From: Burkholderiales bacterium
GTDB lineage: Bacteria > Pseudomonadota > Gammaproteobacteria > Burkholderiales > Casimicrobiaceae
Reading direction: 5' to 3'
Length of the DNA: 64,000 nt
Assembly (NCBI GenBank): GCA_016790165.1
Contig: JAEUPL010000013.1
Span: forward strand, 81,543-145,542
The position numbers were made by a program, and so were the translations under genes. Below the pieces are notes generated by a model, which searched no databases, was not told where the DNA came from, and saw nothing but the letters and a program-made list of their open reading frames with translations. Positions 36,828-48,556 of this stretch are shown in pieces (within the stretch, counting starts at the first letter, position 1; each line of letters opens with the position of its first letter).

Positions 36828-37742
36828 ATGCGCACCCGTTCCCAGCTCCACTACGCCTCCCTGTTGATCAGTATTCCGCTCATCGCGCTGGTCGGTCTGG
36901 CTGTACCACCCACGCTGGCGCAAGCGCCCGCCGCAGCTCCGGCGCCGGCGAGTGTCGCAGCGGCGCCCGCCACAGCCGCGCCCAAGGTGTTTGCGCTGGT
37001 GGCGGCGGTGGGTGATCAATTTCAGTACGTCCGGCAAAAGGAATCCGTCGGGTCGCACTTCGAACCCTTTGTCCGGCAAACGCTGGTGGTGCCCGATCAT
37101 TCGCTGAACCATGCCGTGTTGCGCGGGCTGGACCGTGCCGTGGAGCAGCAATACCCACAGTCCGAACGCATTTTTATGGCCGTTCGCGGTGACCCCGCGA
37201 TTCAGAACGCACTGCCTCAGGAACGCGAGGCACTCACCACGCAGCGCGTCCTTTCGCTGCTTGAGGCCAACCCTGACCGCCAGCGCTGGGATCAGATCAT
37301 CATGGTCGTGCCGAAGTGGCTGATGAGCGAACGCCAGGGCATGGGCAGCAAACTCACGGGCATCGGCCTCTACGTACAGCCGCTCGGCAACGAGTGGGAC
37401 ACCAGCGGCGAAATCGTTGAGGATCTGGTTGAAGACACCACGCGCGCCAGCGTCCGGTCGCGCAAGTTCATCGCGCCGTTCTTTTACGTGCAGGTGACTA
37501 CGCTCGATGCGCGGACGCTCAAAGTGATCCGCTCCGAATCGCGATATGACTTCCGGAAGATCGTTGACAAAGAGTCCACAGCGCTCGATGTGCAGGCCCA
37601 GTTCAGCCCCGAGCAACTGGCCTCGCACATGCAACGCTTCGTGGAAACGTCGGCATTGAAAGCGGTGAACGAAAAGGCGGATACTGGCACGGTTCAGGTG
37701 GGCCCGGTCAGGACGATCAGCAGCGATCCCCCGAAAAAGTGA
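36828..37742 (+). CDS. Secreted protein of unknown function
   Basis: A 304-aa protein with a signal peptide (to PPTLAQ), a short Ala/Pro-rich stretch and a soluble domain from about residue 50. The domain starts VFALVAAVGDQFQYVRQKESVGSHFEPF and includes RWDQIIMVVPKW. I do not recognise the family; no catalytic motif or membrane helix is seen. It precedes queA by about 80 bp in the same direction and may share its promoter. Confidence 0.75.
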   Translation: MRTRSQLHYASLLISIPLIALVGLAVPPTLAQAPAAAPAPASVAAAPATAAPKVFALVAAVGDQFQYVRQKESVGSHFEPFVRQTLVVPDHSLNHAVLRGLDRAVEQQYPQSERIFMAVRGDPAIQNALPQEREALTTQRVLSLLEANPDRQRWDQIIMVVPKWLMSERQGMGSKLTGIGLYVQPLGNEWDTSGEIVEDLVEDTTRASVRSRKFIAPFFYVQVTTLDARTLKVIRSESRYDFRKIVDKESTALDVQAQFSPEQLASHMQRFVETSALKAVNEKADTGTVQVGPVRTISSDPPKK

Positions 37743-37825
37743 CTGCTGCGCCCCAGTGCGGCACGCTTCGTATGAACGGAACCACCCCATAAAATCAGGT
37801 GCTTCACTCATGGAGCGCCTGTCAA

Positions 37826-40026
<2,201 letters not shown>

Positions 40027-40046
40027 CGAACTGAGTGTCGTTTCAG

Positions 40047-40067
40047 GGCCACAGTGAGCACGTGGCC
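40047..40067 (+). terminator. Weak terminator-like hairpin after tgt
   Basis: GGCCAC pairs with GTGGCC (6 bp, 9-nt loop), followed by only ACTTTCGT, 20 bp after the stop. Confidence 0.4.
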
Positions 40068-40293
40068 ACTTTCGTGCAGGATTTGCGGAGAATTTCACAC
40101 GTACCAGGAAAATTCTGATCAGACTACGCTTGCGCGGTATCGTTCATGTGATCGACGTGCTCCTCCGTCGTCGCCCCACCGGAAACACGATCAACTCACC
40201 TCCGCGCTCGCCGTGAAAAGTCAAAACGCGCCGCATCACTAAAGTCACAACGACACAGCGAGACGTCACGCGAGTTCGGGCGCGTTCGCACTT

Positions 40294-40631
40294 GTGCTCA
40301 GGGTGATGGGGGGCAGTGCCGTCGCGGGCGGTGTCGACCCCGACACGTTGCCACTCGTCGCCCACTACACGGATCGTCTGATTGTCAAACTGACGCCGTC
40401 CTCGGCGAAAGGCCCGTCGATCTCGGCAGCCGACGGGGCGCAGATGGCCACAACGCTGAGCGCTACGAGAGGGCGCGCGCTGTGCTTTTCGCACCAGGCC
40501 GGCATGGGGCCGCGATCCTCAAGACGGCTTCGCGCATGACGCTCGCGGAGGCGGCCGCCGTCGCGGCACAGACTTCCGCGCAGGCGGATGTCGACTACGC
40601 TGAGCCGGACTGCGGCACCAACTACCCGTAG
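40294..40631 (+). pseudogene. Remnant of a subtilisin-like (S8) protease propeptide
   Basis: Frame 1 reads DRLIVKLTPSSA...LSATRGRALCFSHQAGMG up to about 40509; after a one-base shift the text continues AAILKTASRMTLAEAAAVAAQ and DVDYAEPD. This is the usual inhibitor I9/propeptide pattern of secreted S8 proteases. Restoring one G in the run at 40506-40509 joins the two. The catalytic domain is absent; a TAG stops the frame at 40629. Confidence 0.65.
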
Positions 40632-40665
40632 CCCGCTGTGCGGCCGTGGGGGAACCCCGGATCGG

Positions 40666-40787
40666 TATAGCTTTTTAGCCTGATCCGCCGCCGTTTGGTC
40701 ATTTGGATGTAGTTTTTCTGTAGGTCGACATTCAGAAAAACGCATGCCAAACGACCGGCTGGCGGTCGGTAGCTGGACAAAGCTGTT
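40666..40787. repeat. 122-bp quasi-palindromic element, copy 3
   Basis: Centre GTCGAC (40724-40729) with exactly 58 bases on each side. Ends TATAGCTTTTTA and GACAAAGCTGTT. Inner arms pair well near the centre (GTTTTTCTG / CAGAAAAAC) and at CGTTTGG / CCAAACG. It lies between the protease remnant and yajC. Confidence 0.78.
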
Positions 40788-40900
40788 TAGCGCGCCGGTG
40801 TGCACCGCCGATGTGCGCAGAGTGGCGTGCAGGGCAATTCGGGGCCACCTTGCGCCGCTACAATTCAAAGTTAACTTTTTGATTTGTCGAGGGTTTCCCC

Positions 40901-41221
40901 ATGATTGGCACTGCACATGCACAGGCAGCGGGTGGCGCGGCGGGCGGCGAAATGCTGTCGCTGCTGCCGATGATCGGTATCTTTGTCGTTTTTTACTTTC
41001 TTCTGATCCGCCCGCAACAAAAGCGAGCCAAGGAGCAGAAGGCCATGATGGAAGCCCTGCAAAAGGGTGACGAAGTCGTGACTGCCGGTGGCGCGGTGGG
41101 CAAGGTCGTCAAACTCGACGACAACTACGTCACGCTGAACGTGGGCGGTAGCACCGAGATCTCCTTTCAGCGCAACGCCGTGACGGCGCTTCTGCCCAAG
41201 GGATCCCTCAAGCAGATCTGA
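40901..41221 (+). CDS. yajC: YajC, SecDF-associated translocase subunit
   Basis: A 106-aa protein with one membrane helix (LLPMIGIFVVFYFLLIRPQQKR) and the typical cytoplasmic KGDEVVTAGGAVGKV block. It is the accessory subunit of the Sec translocon and lies before secD-secF as usual. Confidence 0.96.
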   Translation: MIGTAHAQAAGGAAGGEMLSLLPMIGIFVVFYFLLIRPQQKRAKEQKAMMEALQKGDEVVTAGGAVGKVVKLDDNYVTLNVGGSTEISFQRNAVTALLPKGSLKQI

Positions 41222-41355
41222 TTCACGGCGGTCCTCGGCGCGATCTTGCAATCCCCTGATCGCGCCCCACCTAGTTTTGACCGCGGAAGCCCGCCCCCGA
41301 CTCGTTCCCTTTGCGCCGTGCACTGGGACATCCCCTCACCCACCGAGCGTTTGCC

Positions 41356-43284
41356 ATGAATCGCTACCCCCTGTGGAAATACCTGATCATGATCGTTGCG
41401 GTCGTGATCGGTTTGTTCTACACGCTGCCCAACATCTTCCCGCAGGTGCCTGCGGTGCAGGTGTCGACCAACAAATCCGCCGTCAAACTCGATGCGCCGC
41501 TGCTCGATCGCGTCGAAAAAACGCTCAAAGGCGCGGGCGTCAGCTTCACCTCCAGCGAACTCGACCCGGCCAACGGGGTTCATATTCGCTTCGCCAAGGG
41601 CGACACCACGGGTCAGGTGAAAGCCAAAGAGCTGTTGCTCAAGGATTTGAATGGTGGCGCGCCCGAGGGCAGCTACATCATTGCGCTGACAGCGGAATCG
41701 ACCACGCCGCACTGGATGCAAAATCTCAACGCCAAGCCGATGGCGCTGGGCCTCGACCTGCGTGGCGGTGTGCACTTCCTGATGCAGGTGGACATGAAAG
41801 GCGCACTGGAGCGTGCCGCGGATCGGAACGCGGCTGACATCCGCTCGCTGCTGCGCGAGAAAAAGATTCAGTACGGCGGCGTGGACAAGGCGGGCGAGAC
41901 CATTGCCGTGAAGTTCAGTGACGCCGCTGAGCGCGAGAAGGCCTCGCGCGCCCTGACCGACAGCAACAAGGATCTGCTGCTCAAGGAAGACGGCGCCGCG
42001 CAGGATCTGCGGGTGGTGATCACGCTCAAGGAGGAGGCCAAACGCAAGCTGGCGGACTCCGCGATCGAGCAAAACCAGAAGGTGCTCGGCAACCGCATCA
42101 ACGCGTTGGGCCTGACCGAGCCGATCATTCAGCGTCAGGGTGCCGACCGCATCGTGATTCAGGTGCCGGGTGCGTCCGATCCCGCGCGCCTGAAAGACGT
42201 GATCGGCCGCACCGGTACGCTGGAACTGCGCATGGTCGAGGCCGACAACCAGAAGAACAGCGGTGCACTGCTTGCAGCGCAAAGCGGCAACGTGCCCTAC
42301 GGCACCGAGCTGATGAACGACCGCGACGGCGGCCAGATTCTGGTCAAGAAGCAGTACGTCATCACTGGCGAGCGCATCAACGGCGCGGAACCTGCATTTG
42401 ATGGCCAGAACAATCAGCCGATCGTGCGAGTAAGCACGGACGGCCAGGGTGCGCGCATCCTGCGCGAAGTCACCGGCCAGAACGTGGGTAACCGCATGGC
42501 CATCGTGCTGATCGAGAAGGGCAAGCCCGAAGTGATCACCGCGCCGACGATTCAGAGCGAATTGGGAAGCAACTTTCAGATCAGCGGTCGCATGACCACG
42601 CGCGAGACGAGTGATATCGCGCTGCTGATTCGGTCCGGTTCGATTGCGGCGCCGATGGAAATCATCGAAGAACGCACCGTCGGGCCCAGCCTCGGTGCCG
42701 AGAACATCGAGCGTGGCTTTAACTCCGTGCTCTGGGGCTTCGTCGCGCTGGCGGCGTTCATCTGTGTGTATTACATGGTGATGGGCCTGATCTCGACGCT
42801 GGCGCTGTCGGTCAACCTGCTGTTGCTGATTGCAATTCTCTCGATGCTGCAAGCCACACTCACATTGCCCGGCATCGCGGCGATCGCGCTCACGCTCGGT
42901 ATGGCGATTGACGCCAACGTGCTGATCAATGAACGCATCCGTGAAGAACTGCGTCGCGGCCTGAAACCGCAGGAGGCGATCTCGGCAGGTTTTGAGCATG
43001 CGTGGGCCACGATTCTTGACTCAAACATCACCACACTCATCGCGGGTCTGGCGCTATTCATGTTTGGCTCGGGACCGGTGAAGGGCTTCGCGGTTGTGCA
43101 CTGTCTTGGCATCCTGACATCGATGTTCTCCGCCGTGTTCTTCTCGCGCGGCATCGTAAATCTGGTGTACGGAGCGAAGAAAAAGCTCGAATCGATCTCC
43201 ATCGGCACGATCTGGCGACCCGACTCGGTGGTCACCCGCAACGCCGCTGCCGACGACGACGTGGTCGCGACGAATTCGAAGTAA
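41356..43284 (+). CDS. secD: SecD, protein-export membrane subunit
   Basis: A 642-aa RND-type protein with one N-terminal helix (YLIMIVAVVIGLFYTLPNIFP), a large periplasmic P1 domain (GLDLRGGVHFLMQVD) and five helices near the C-terminus, including GIAAIALTLGMAIDANVLINERIREEL with the conserved Asp. It uses proton motive force to aid late steps of export. ATG 41356 fits the family start. Confidence 0.96.
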   Translation: MNRYPLWKYLIMIVAVVIGLFYTLPNIFPQVPAVQVSTNKSAVKLDAPLLDRVEKTLKGAGVSFTSSELDPANGVHIRFAKGDTTGQVKAKELLLKDLNGGAPEGSYIIALTAESTTPHWMQNLNAKPMALGLDLRGGVHFLMQVDMKGALERAADRNAADIRSLLREKKIQYGGVDKAGETIAVKFSDAAEREKASRALTDSNKDLLLKEDGAAQDLRVVITLKEEAKRKLADSAIEQNQKVLGNRINALGLTEPIIQRQGADRIVIQVPGASDPARLKDVIGRTGTLELRMVEADNQKNSGALLAAQSGNVPYGTELMNDRDGGQILVKKQYVITGERINGAEPAFDGQNNQPIVRVSTDGQGARILREVTGQNVGNRMAIVLIEKGKPEVITAPTIQSELGSNFQISGRMTTRETSDIALLIRSGSIAAPMEIIEERTVGPSLGAENIERGFNSVLWGFVALAAFICVYYMVMGLISTLALSVNLLLLIAILSMLQATLTLPGIAAIALTLGMAIDANVLINERIREELRRGLKPQEAISAGFEHAWATILDSNITTLIAGLALFMFGSGPVKGFAVVHCLGILTSMFSAVFFSRGIVNLVYGAKKKLESISIGTIWRPDSVVTRNAAADDDVVATNSK

Positions 43285-43308
43285 GCGCGGAAAAGACAGG
43301 AGACAGAC

Positions 43309-44295
43309 ATGGAATTTTTCCGCATCAAGCGCGACCTGCCATTCATGAAGTACGCGTTGATCTTCAACGCGATTTCACTGATTACTTTTTTGATTGCGGT
43401 CGGCGCACTTTTCTACAAAGGGCTGCACTACGGAATTGACTTCACCGGCGGCACGGTCGCCGAGCTGCGCTATGCCAAGCCGGCCGACATGACGCAAGCC
43501 CGTGCTGCCGTCGAAAGCCTGAAAACCGGCGAGGCGGTCGTGCAGAACTTCGGGACGCCGCAGGACGTGCTGGTACGCCTGCCGCTGGTGCAGGGGGTGA
43601 CCAACGCGCAGATGAGTGAAAACCTGTTCAGAGCGCTGTGCGGTTCACGTACCATCGCGGACACGAAAACGGCGTGCGGCGACGGTGCGGAAAAGATTGA
43701 GCTCACGCGCGTCGAATTCGTCGGCCCGCAGGTCGGCAAAGAGCTGTTCGAGAGCGGCGCGCTGGCCCTCGTGCTCGTGATCGCCGGCATCATGCTGTAT
43801 CTCGCGATTCGATTTGAATGGCGCTTTGCCGTCGCTGCGATCATCGCGAACCTGCACGACATCATCATCATTCTTGGGTTGTTCGCAATCTTCGGCTGGG
43901 AATTCAACCTCCCGGTGCTCGCCGGTGTACTCGCGATTCTCGGCTACTCCGTGAATGAATCGGTGGTGATCGCCGACCGGGTACGCGAGAACTTCCGCAA
44001 GATGCGCAAGGCGAGTGTGGATGAGGTGATTGACAACGCAATCACCAGCACCATCAGCCGCACGATCATCACCCACGGTTCGACCCAGATCATGGTGCTC
44101 GCGATGCTGTTCTTCGGTGGCGAAACGCTGCACTACTTCGCCCTGGCGCTGACGATCGGCATCTGCTTCGGTATCTACTCGTCCGTGCTGGTGATGGCGC
44201 CCCTAGTGCGTTGGTTGGGCACGTCGCGCGAGAATCTCGTCAAGCCGGAAACCAAGCCGAAAGACGCGCTCGAGGCGGAAAAAATCCTGCCTTAG
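43309..44295 (+). CDS. secF: SecF, protein-export membrane subunit
   Basis: A 328-aa partner of SecD with six helices, GIDFTGGTVAELR in the first periplasmic part and GYSVNESVVIADRVRENFRKM with ITHGSTQIMVL in the membrane core. It begins 24 bp after secD; AGGAGACAGAC precedes ATG. Confidence 0.96.
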   Translation: MEFFRIKRDLPFMKYALIFNAISLITFLIAVGALFYKGLHYGIDFTGGTVAELRYAKPADMTQARAAVESLKTGEAVVQNFGTPQDVLVRLPLVQGVTNAQMSENLFRALCGSRTIADTKTACGDGAEKIELTRVEFVGPQVGKELFESGALALVLVIAGIMLYLAIRFEWRFAVAAIIANLHDIIIILGLFAIFGWEFNLPVLAGVLAILGYSVNESVVIADRVRENFRKMRKASVDEVIDNAITSTISRTIITHGSTQIMVLAMLFFGGETLHYFALALTIGICFGIYSSVLVMAPLVRWLGTSRENLVKPETKPKDALEAEKILP

Positions 44296-44340
44296 CAGCC
44301 TGCTAGCTGAGCCTGCCGTGCCAAGGCGTCTGGCATTCGG

Positions 44341-46032
44341 CTAGACGCCCTGCCGTCCGCCGCCGGTCACCGTCACCTCGCCGCGCTCGTGCTCGACAGC
44401 GCGAAGGCGGCTCTCCGACAGCGCGCCGGCGGCTTCCAGAATTGGGTACGCCACAGAGCAAAAGTGTGAGTTGATGCGTTTCAGGTCGCGCATCAGGTCC
44501 AGATGCAGTGAACTGGTTTCGATGCTCTGCACCGAATGGTCAGCCAGACGCATCAAGTGCTTTTCGTAGTTCACCAGCTCCAACTCGCGGAACTTCACTT
44601 TTTCAGCCAGCAGGTTCTGCGCGTCGTTCACGTCGTTGTTGATGAACACGTTCATCGCCAGACGCAGATTCGCCACCAGACGCGTATGCAGATCGCAGAG
44701 TTCCTGCATCCCGGCGGCGGAGAAATTGCGGCTACGCTCGATGTTCTTGCTGACCACATCGTTCGCACTTTTCTCGATGATGTCACCCACTTGCTCGAGA
44801 TTGATGGTGAATGAGATGATGTCTGTCCACTTTCGGCTCTCGCGCTCGGCCATCGGCGTGCGACTGACCTGAGTCAAGTAAAACTTTACCTGCTTGTAAA
44901 GCGAATCCACGACATCGTCGAGACGACGGATTTCGTCGGCGGAAGCGCGGTGGTTGTCGCGCATCAACTGCCCGAGCGCCACCAGCATCTGTTCGACAAA
45001 GTCGCCCACGCGGAGTGCTTCCCGTGCCGCGCACGTCAACGCGAGTGATGGTGTTTGCAGCGCATGCGGATCGAGGTGCCGTGCCTGCCCCTCGTCGCGA
45101 GCGACGGGCGGCGCCGGGATCAATCGTTCCGCAAGTGCCGCCGCGCGCTCGGTGAAACCGATGCAGAGCGCTGCGAGCGCCAGGTTGAAGCCCAGATGGA
45201 ACGCGATGACCACCTGCGAATTGCTGAAGCCGGATTCGCCCGCATAGTGCGCGAGCAGGTGAATGAAGGGTACCGCCAGCAGCGCGCCGACCAACTTGAA
45301 GAGGAGGTTGCCCAAGGGAACGCGGCGCACCTCCGCGGAGGATTTGAGAGTCATCAAGACGGCAAGGGCACCGCTGCCGATGTTGGCTCCGAGCACGAGC
45401 GGCAGCGCGGTCTCCAGACCGATTACCTGCGACGCTGTCAGCGTTGCAACCAGCAGCACCACGGCGAGACTCGAATACGCAAGCACCGTCACGGCAGCGG
45501 CGATCACGAGATCGAGCAACGGATCGCCGGAAATGGTCGTGAAAATGGCCTTGACGCCTGCGGTTTGCGTCAAGGGGCGTGCCGCGGCCACGATCAACTG
45601 CAGCGCCAGCATCATCAACCCGAGGCCAATGCCGACGCGCCCGATGTGCTCCGCTGGCGTACGCTGCCTGGAAAGAAACACGATCACGCCGATGAAGATC
45701 AGGAGCGGTGACAACCAGCTCAGATCGCGAGATAGGAACACCGCCGCCAACGCCGTGCCGATGTCGGCACCGAGCATGATGGCGAGTGCAGGCGCCGTCG
45801 CGATCAGCCCACTGCCAGCGAAGGACGTAGTTAGCAGCGCCGTGGCCGTTGAACTTTGCAGCAGCGTGGTGACGCCCAGCCCGGCGAGCAGCGCCATAAA
45901 CCGGTTGCCGACGTTGACCGAAAGGAATCGTCGCAGCTCAGCGCCATAGACGCGCAGCACACTGGTGCGAACGAGGTACGTCCCCCAAACAAGGAGCGCG
46001 ATGCCGGCGAGGATGTTGAGCAGGGTCAGCAT
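44341..46032 (-). CDS. Na/phosphate cotransporter family protein with PhoU-like tail
   Basis: A 563-aa membrane protein. Two inverted-repeat Na/Pi cores carry the QSS signature (TTLLQSSTATALLTTSF) and its partner (AYSSLAVVLLVATLT). A cytosolic PhoU-like helical domain spans about 345-545. Such proteins export or import phosphate. A stem GGCGTCT / AGACGCC overlaps the stop and may be a shared terminator with secF. Confidence 0.88.
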   Translation of the reverse strand: MLTLLNILAGIALLVWGTYLVRTSVLRVYGAELRRFLSVNVGNRFMALLAGLGVTTLLQSSTATALLTTSFAGSGLIATAPALAIMLGADIGTALAAVFLSRDLSWLSPLLIFIGVIVFLSRQRTPAEHIGRVGIGLGLMMLALQLIVAAARPLTQTAGVKAIFTTISGDPLLDLVIAAAVTVLAYSSLAVVLLVATLTASQVIGLETALPLVLGANIGSGALAVLMTLKSSAEVRRVPLGNLLFKLVGALLAVPFIHLLAHYAGESGFSNSQVVIAFHLGFNLALAALCIGFTERAAALAERLIPAPPVARDEGQARHLDPHALQTPSLALTCAAREALRVGDFVEQMLVALGQLMRDNHRASADEIRRLDDVVDSLYKQVKFYLTQVSRTPMAERESRKWTDIISFTINLEQVGDIIEKSANDVVSKNIERSRNFSAAGMQELCDLHTRLVANLRLAMNVFINNDVNDAQNLLAEKVKFRELELVNYEKHLMRLADHSVQSIETSSLHLDLMRDLKRINSHFCSVAYPILEAAGALSESRLRAVEHERGEVTVTGGGRQGV

Positions 46033-46233
46033 GGTGATGCGGCCGGGTGCGGCGTGCTGCCGCGCCGTCGAGCGTTCGTCATCACCTTGTCACAGGGATG
46101 TGATAAAGCGATCATCCGCTGCATCATACGCCTCCAGGCGCGCGTTGACGACCCGCCGTGCCGTTTTGCGGTAGCAGGCACTCACCGTCGTTGCGCGACC
46201 GCGACGTTATTGGTGCCGGGCAATCTTGGTTAG
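46033..46233. other. Intergenic region, no gene seen
   Basis: The stretch between the transporter start and the acetyltransferase stop holds no frame with a ribosome site. No promoter is clear. Confidence 0.4.
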
Positions 46234-47016
46234 CTATCTTGGGTCCGCATCGTCGGGGAGTGCGCGGTACCAGTAGCGGTAGGCGGTACGAAAGCCGAAG
46301 CGCTCGTAAATTCGGCGCGACGGGTTTTCCGGTGTCACTTGCAGGTAGGCGAACTCTGCGCCCGCTCGCTGCGCCGCCATGAGTTGGTGTGCGAGCAATG
46401 CGCCCGCCAATCCGCGATTGCGGAACGCGGGATCGGTGCCCACATCGAAGATGCCGATCACGTTGCCTTCGCGAATGGTCACTGAGCGCGCAACACACTG
46501 GGTTTCAGACACAAACACAAATTCAGGGGACACGATGCCGGAGTTGATCTGCCAGCGCTCCGCCAGCGCGGCAGCCTGTTCATCCGTATCGCCGCGCAAC
46601 TGGCCTACCCATCGCGCGGCGATAGCGAAGCTCGGCGCGCACCTAATCTCGACCGCGGCGGTGGTGATCGGACGGAGATGCTGGGTCCGCAACTCCGCGA
46701 GCGGCAGTAGCTGAACCAGCGCTTCGTCGAAACGAACGTAGCCGAGATGTGCCAATCGCGCGTCCAGCCCGGGATCGTTTACGTAGGGGGTGATTCGAAA
46801 CGTGCAGGGCAATTTGGCCTGTGCGAAAGCGTCACGCGCCTCTGCAAGATTCTGCTCGAATGGGCGGTGGCTGGGATAAAACGGGTTGATGCACCGTGAG
46901 CGCTTGGCCAGCCCGGGCGACAGCCCGATGCTCCAACCGTCGAGCATGAAGCCGCGCTCAGGTCGGGACGCGTTTTGAGAAATTTCTTCCAGACGACGCA
47001 AATCAAGTGGTGCCAT
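46234..47016 (-). CDS. GNAT-family N-acetyltransferase
   Basis: A protein of about 260 aa. The C-terminal half is a GNAT domain with the acetyl-CoA loop DPAFRNRGLAGALLAHQLM and the ending NPSRRIYERFGFRTAYRYWYR. The N-terminal half looks like a degenerate second GNAT repeat. The substrate is unknown. ATG 47016 was chosen; GTG 47052 would add 12 residues. Confidence 0.8.
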   Translation of the reverse strand: MAPLDLRRLEEISQNASRPERGFMLDGWSIGLSPGLAKRSRCINPFYPSHRPFEQNLAEARDAFAQAKLPCTFRITPYVNDPGLDARLAHLGYVRFDEALVQLLPLAELRTQHLRPITTAAVEIRCAPSFAIAARWVGQLRGDTDEQAAALAERWQINSGIVSPEFVFVSETQCVARSVTIREGNVIGIFDVGTDPAFRNRGLAGALLAHQLMAAQRAGAEFAYLQVTPENPSRRIYERFGFRTAYRYWYRALPDDADPR

Positions 47017-47052
47017 GACGATCAACAGTCGGGGACGGCGGGAGAGGGACAC

Positions 47053-47619
47053 CCGAGGCGGAGTACGCCAGGAATCATAGAGCGTCGACGCGGGCGCATC
47101 GGTCGGATCGGTCGGATCGCCAGAGGGCGGATTTCACGGTCGCGTGCCTTGCACCATTGCGACACGTATGCCGCACCCGCCAAGGCCATTCTGCGGATCT
47201 CGGGCCCACCGCGTCCGGGGTGCCCGCGTGCTGTTGATTTGCCTTCATGCACGCGCCGTGAAAAAAGAATCAGGTGAGGACTTGCACCTCGCGCACTAGC
47301 CGCACCTCTAGCGCACGCTGACTTACCGGGGACTCGTACCAACCCTTTCGGGGAGGAGGAGGGGTAGTGACCGGTCCCTGAGCCGAGCTTTCCGCCTCCC
47401 ACCCGCATGTGCTCTTGGTTGTGCGGGAGGCGGTCGGTTGCGTGACGCGGTATCGCCGCGTCTTCCTGAAAAACATCATGCGTCGCCGCTGCGGCGCATT
47501 GCGAACTGGTTGCCGGTTGCGACCGGCGTTACCCACGCTCACGATTGCGTGGGTAACCGCTTCAACGGGAGGCGTTACCGTGCACGATCTAGGCACTGGT
47601 AGCGCATCCCCGGCGAGGA
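47053..47619. other. Gene-poor patch with a perfect 11-bp hairpin
   Basis: GTTACCCACGC (47528-47538) pairs perfectly with GCGTGGGTAAC (47547-47557) over an 8-nt loop. A tandem GGTCGGATC repeat lies at about 47100-47118. Short frames on the minus strand (for example 47270-47479) lack clear start signals. It may be decayed mobile DNA. Confidence 0.4.
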
Positions 47620-47826
47620 CTAAAGCAGACGCTGCATCAACGCCGCCTCTGCCTGACGGCGCGCTGGCGCTTCCGCAGGATCGATACCCTGCGCTTCACG
47701 TGCCGCCGCTGCCCGTACGGTGGTGGTGACTCCACGTGTACGCTGTCTGTCGCGGGCGACGGGCGCGAAGGAAAGCTCGCCGAAAATTCGCCATCGCTCT
47801 GCAAGGGTGAAATCAACAAGGACCAT
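47620..47826 (-). CDS. Small hypothetical protein (68 aa)
   Basis: This short product starts MVLVDFTLAERWRIFGELSF and ends in a charged Ala-rich helix (AREAQGIDPAEAPARRQAEAAL). CAGGAG lies 7-8 bases before ATG 47826. It is unrecognised. A strong hairpin terminator separates it from the next small gene upstream. Confidence 0.5.
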   Translation of the reverse strand: MVLVDFTLAERWRIFGELSFAPVARDRQRTRGVTTTVRAAAAREAQGIDPAEAPARRQAEAALMQRLL

Positions 47827-47888
47827 GATGAACTCCTGAATCTGCTGTGATTTGTGAATAAGCGACCAAACCGGGAACCAAAAACAAA

Positions 47889-47922
47889 AAACCCCGAGGT
47901 CTTGCGACGACTCGGGGTTTTC
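47889..47922. terminator. Strong bidirectional terminator
   Basis: AAAACCCCGAG pairs with CTCGGGGTTTT (11 bp) around a 12-nt loop, with A and T runs on either side so it can work on both strands. Confidence 0.9.
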
Positions 47923-47944
47923 GGGTGAAACCTGTTTGCGGCGG

Positions 47945-48154
47945 CTACGCCGGTCTGGGCGCCCCTCTTGCAAACATTCGAGTCATCAGGTTGCCTGTAT
48001 TGCTACCCATGCCGTTGGTAAACGAATACAGACGCGGTTGATTGCCGACGCGACGCAGGGATCGTTTCATCGCCATGCTCCAGACGGCCGTGCACGCGCC
48101 AGCACAGGCCGCGTACGGCTTGCTGAGGGTGACAATGTGGGCCTGGGTAATCAT
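47945..48154 (-). CDS. Small hypothetical protein (69 aa)
   Basis: An unrecognised basic, Cys-containing short product (KPYAACAGACTAVWSMAMKR). The start site has only a weak ribosome signal. It is supported mainly by the terminator just beyond its stop. Confidence 0.35.
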   Translation of the reverse strand: MITQAHIVTLSKPYAACAGACTAVWSMAMKRSLRRVGNQPRLYSFTNGMGSNTGNLMTRMFARGAPRPA

Positions 48155-48254
48155 GGTTCTGCTTTCGGATTCCTGTGTGTTTGTCGCCTGTCGGCAATCA
48201 TCAATGGGTTGCGGATGACTGAATTGTGTACGACTACGATTGAGTGGTCAACGT

Positions 48255-48539
48255 CTATTTGACGACTCGCAAATTCGTCGGACTATTGCGTTGTTTTTTT
48301 GCAACCAGTGATGCCCTTGTCGCTTTCAACTCGTCGCGCATGGCGAGGATTGCCTTCTCGACCGCCTCAGTTTCGGTGTTGACCTGAAGCAGTTTCACAA
48401 GCTGCTGCAACGCCTTGTTGGCGTCCGGCTTGAGGCGAAAGGTCTTGCGGGCACCGCCCTGCTGAATCAGGGCCTTCAACGACTCCTGGACGCGGTAGGT
48501 TGCGTCGGTGCCTTCCGGGTGAATGCGTTCTCGCGCCAT
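48255..48539 (-). CDS. Ribbon-helix-helix-like small DNA-binding protein
   Basis: A 94-aa protein. RKTFRLKPDANKALQQLVKLL followed by TETEAVEKAILAMRDEL is the strand-helix-helix pattern of CopG/Arc-type repressors, with a basic C-tail. No toxin partner is obvious next to it. Its small, poorly kept neighbours suggest a remnant of mobile DNA. Confidence 0.55.
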   Translation of the reverse strand: MARERIHPEGTDATYRVQESLKALIQQGGARKTFRLKPDANKALQQLVKLLQVNTETEAVEKAILAMRDELKATRASLVAKKQRNSPTNLRVVK

Positions 48540-48556
48540 AGTGCAATTGTAGGCGA

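Noticed and set aside
41167-42999. 610-codon frame opposite secD
   Set aside because: Antisense shadow of secD with no start signal.
47022-47408. 128-codon leftward frame near the acetyltransferase
   Set aside because: Arg/Gly-rich low-complexity text overlapping the GNAT gene start, with no support.
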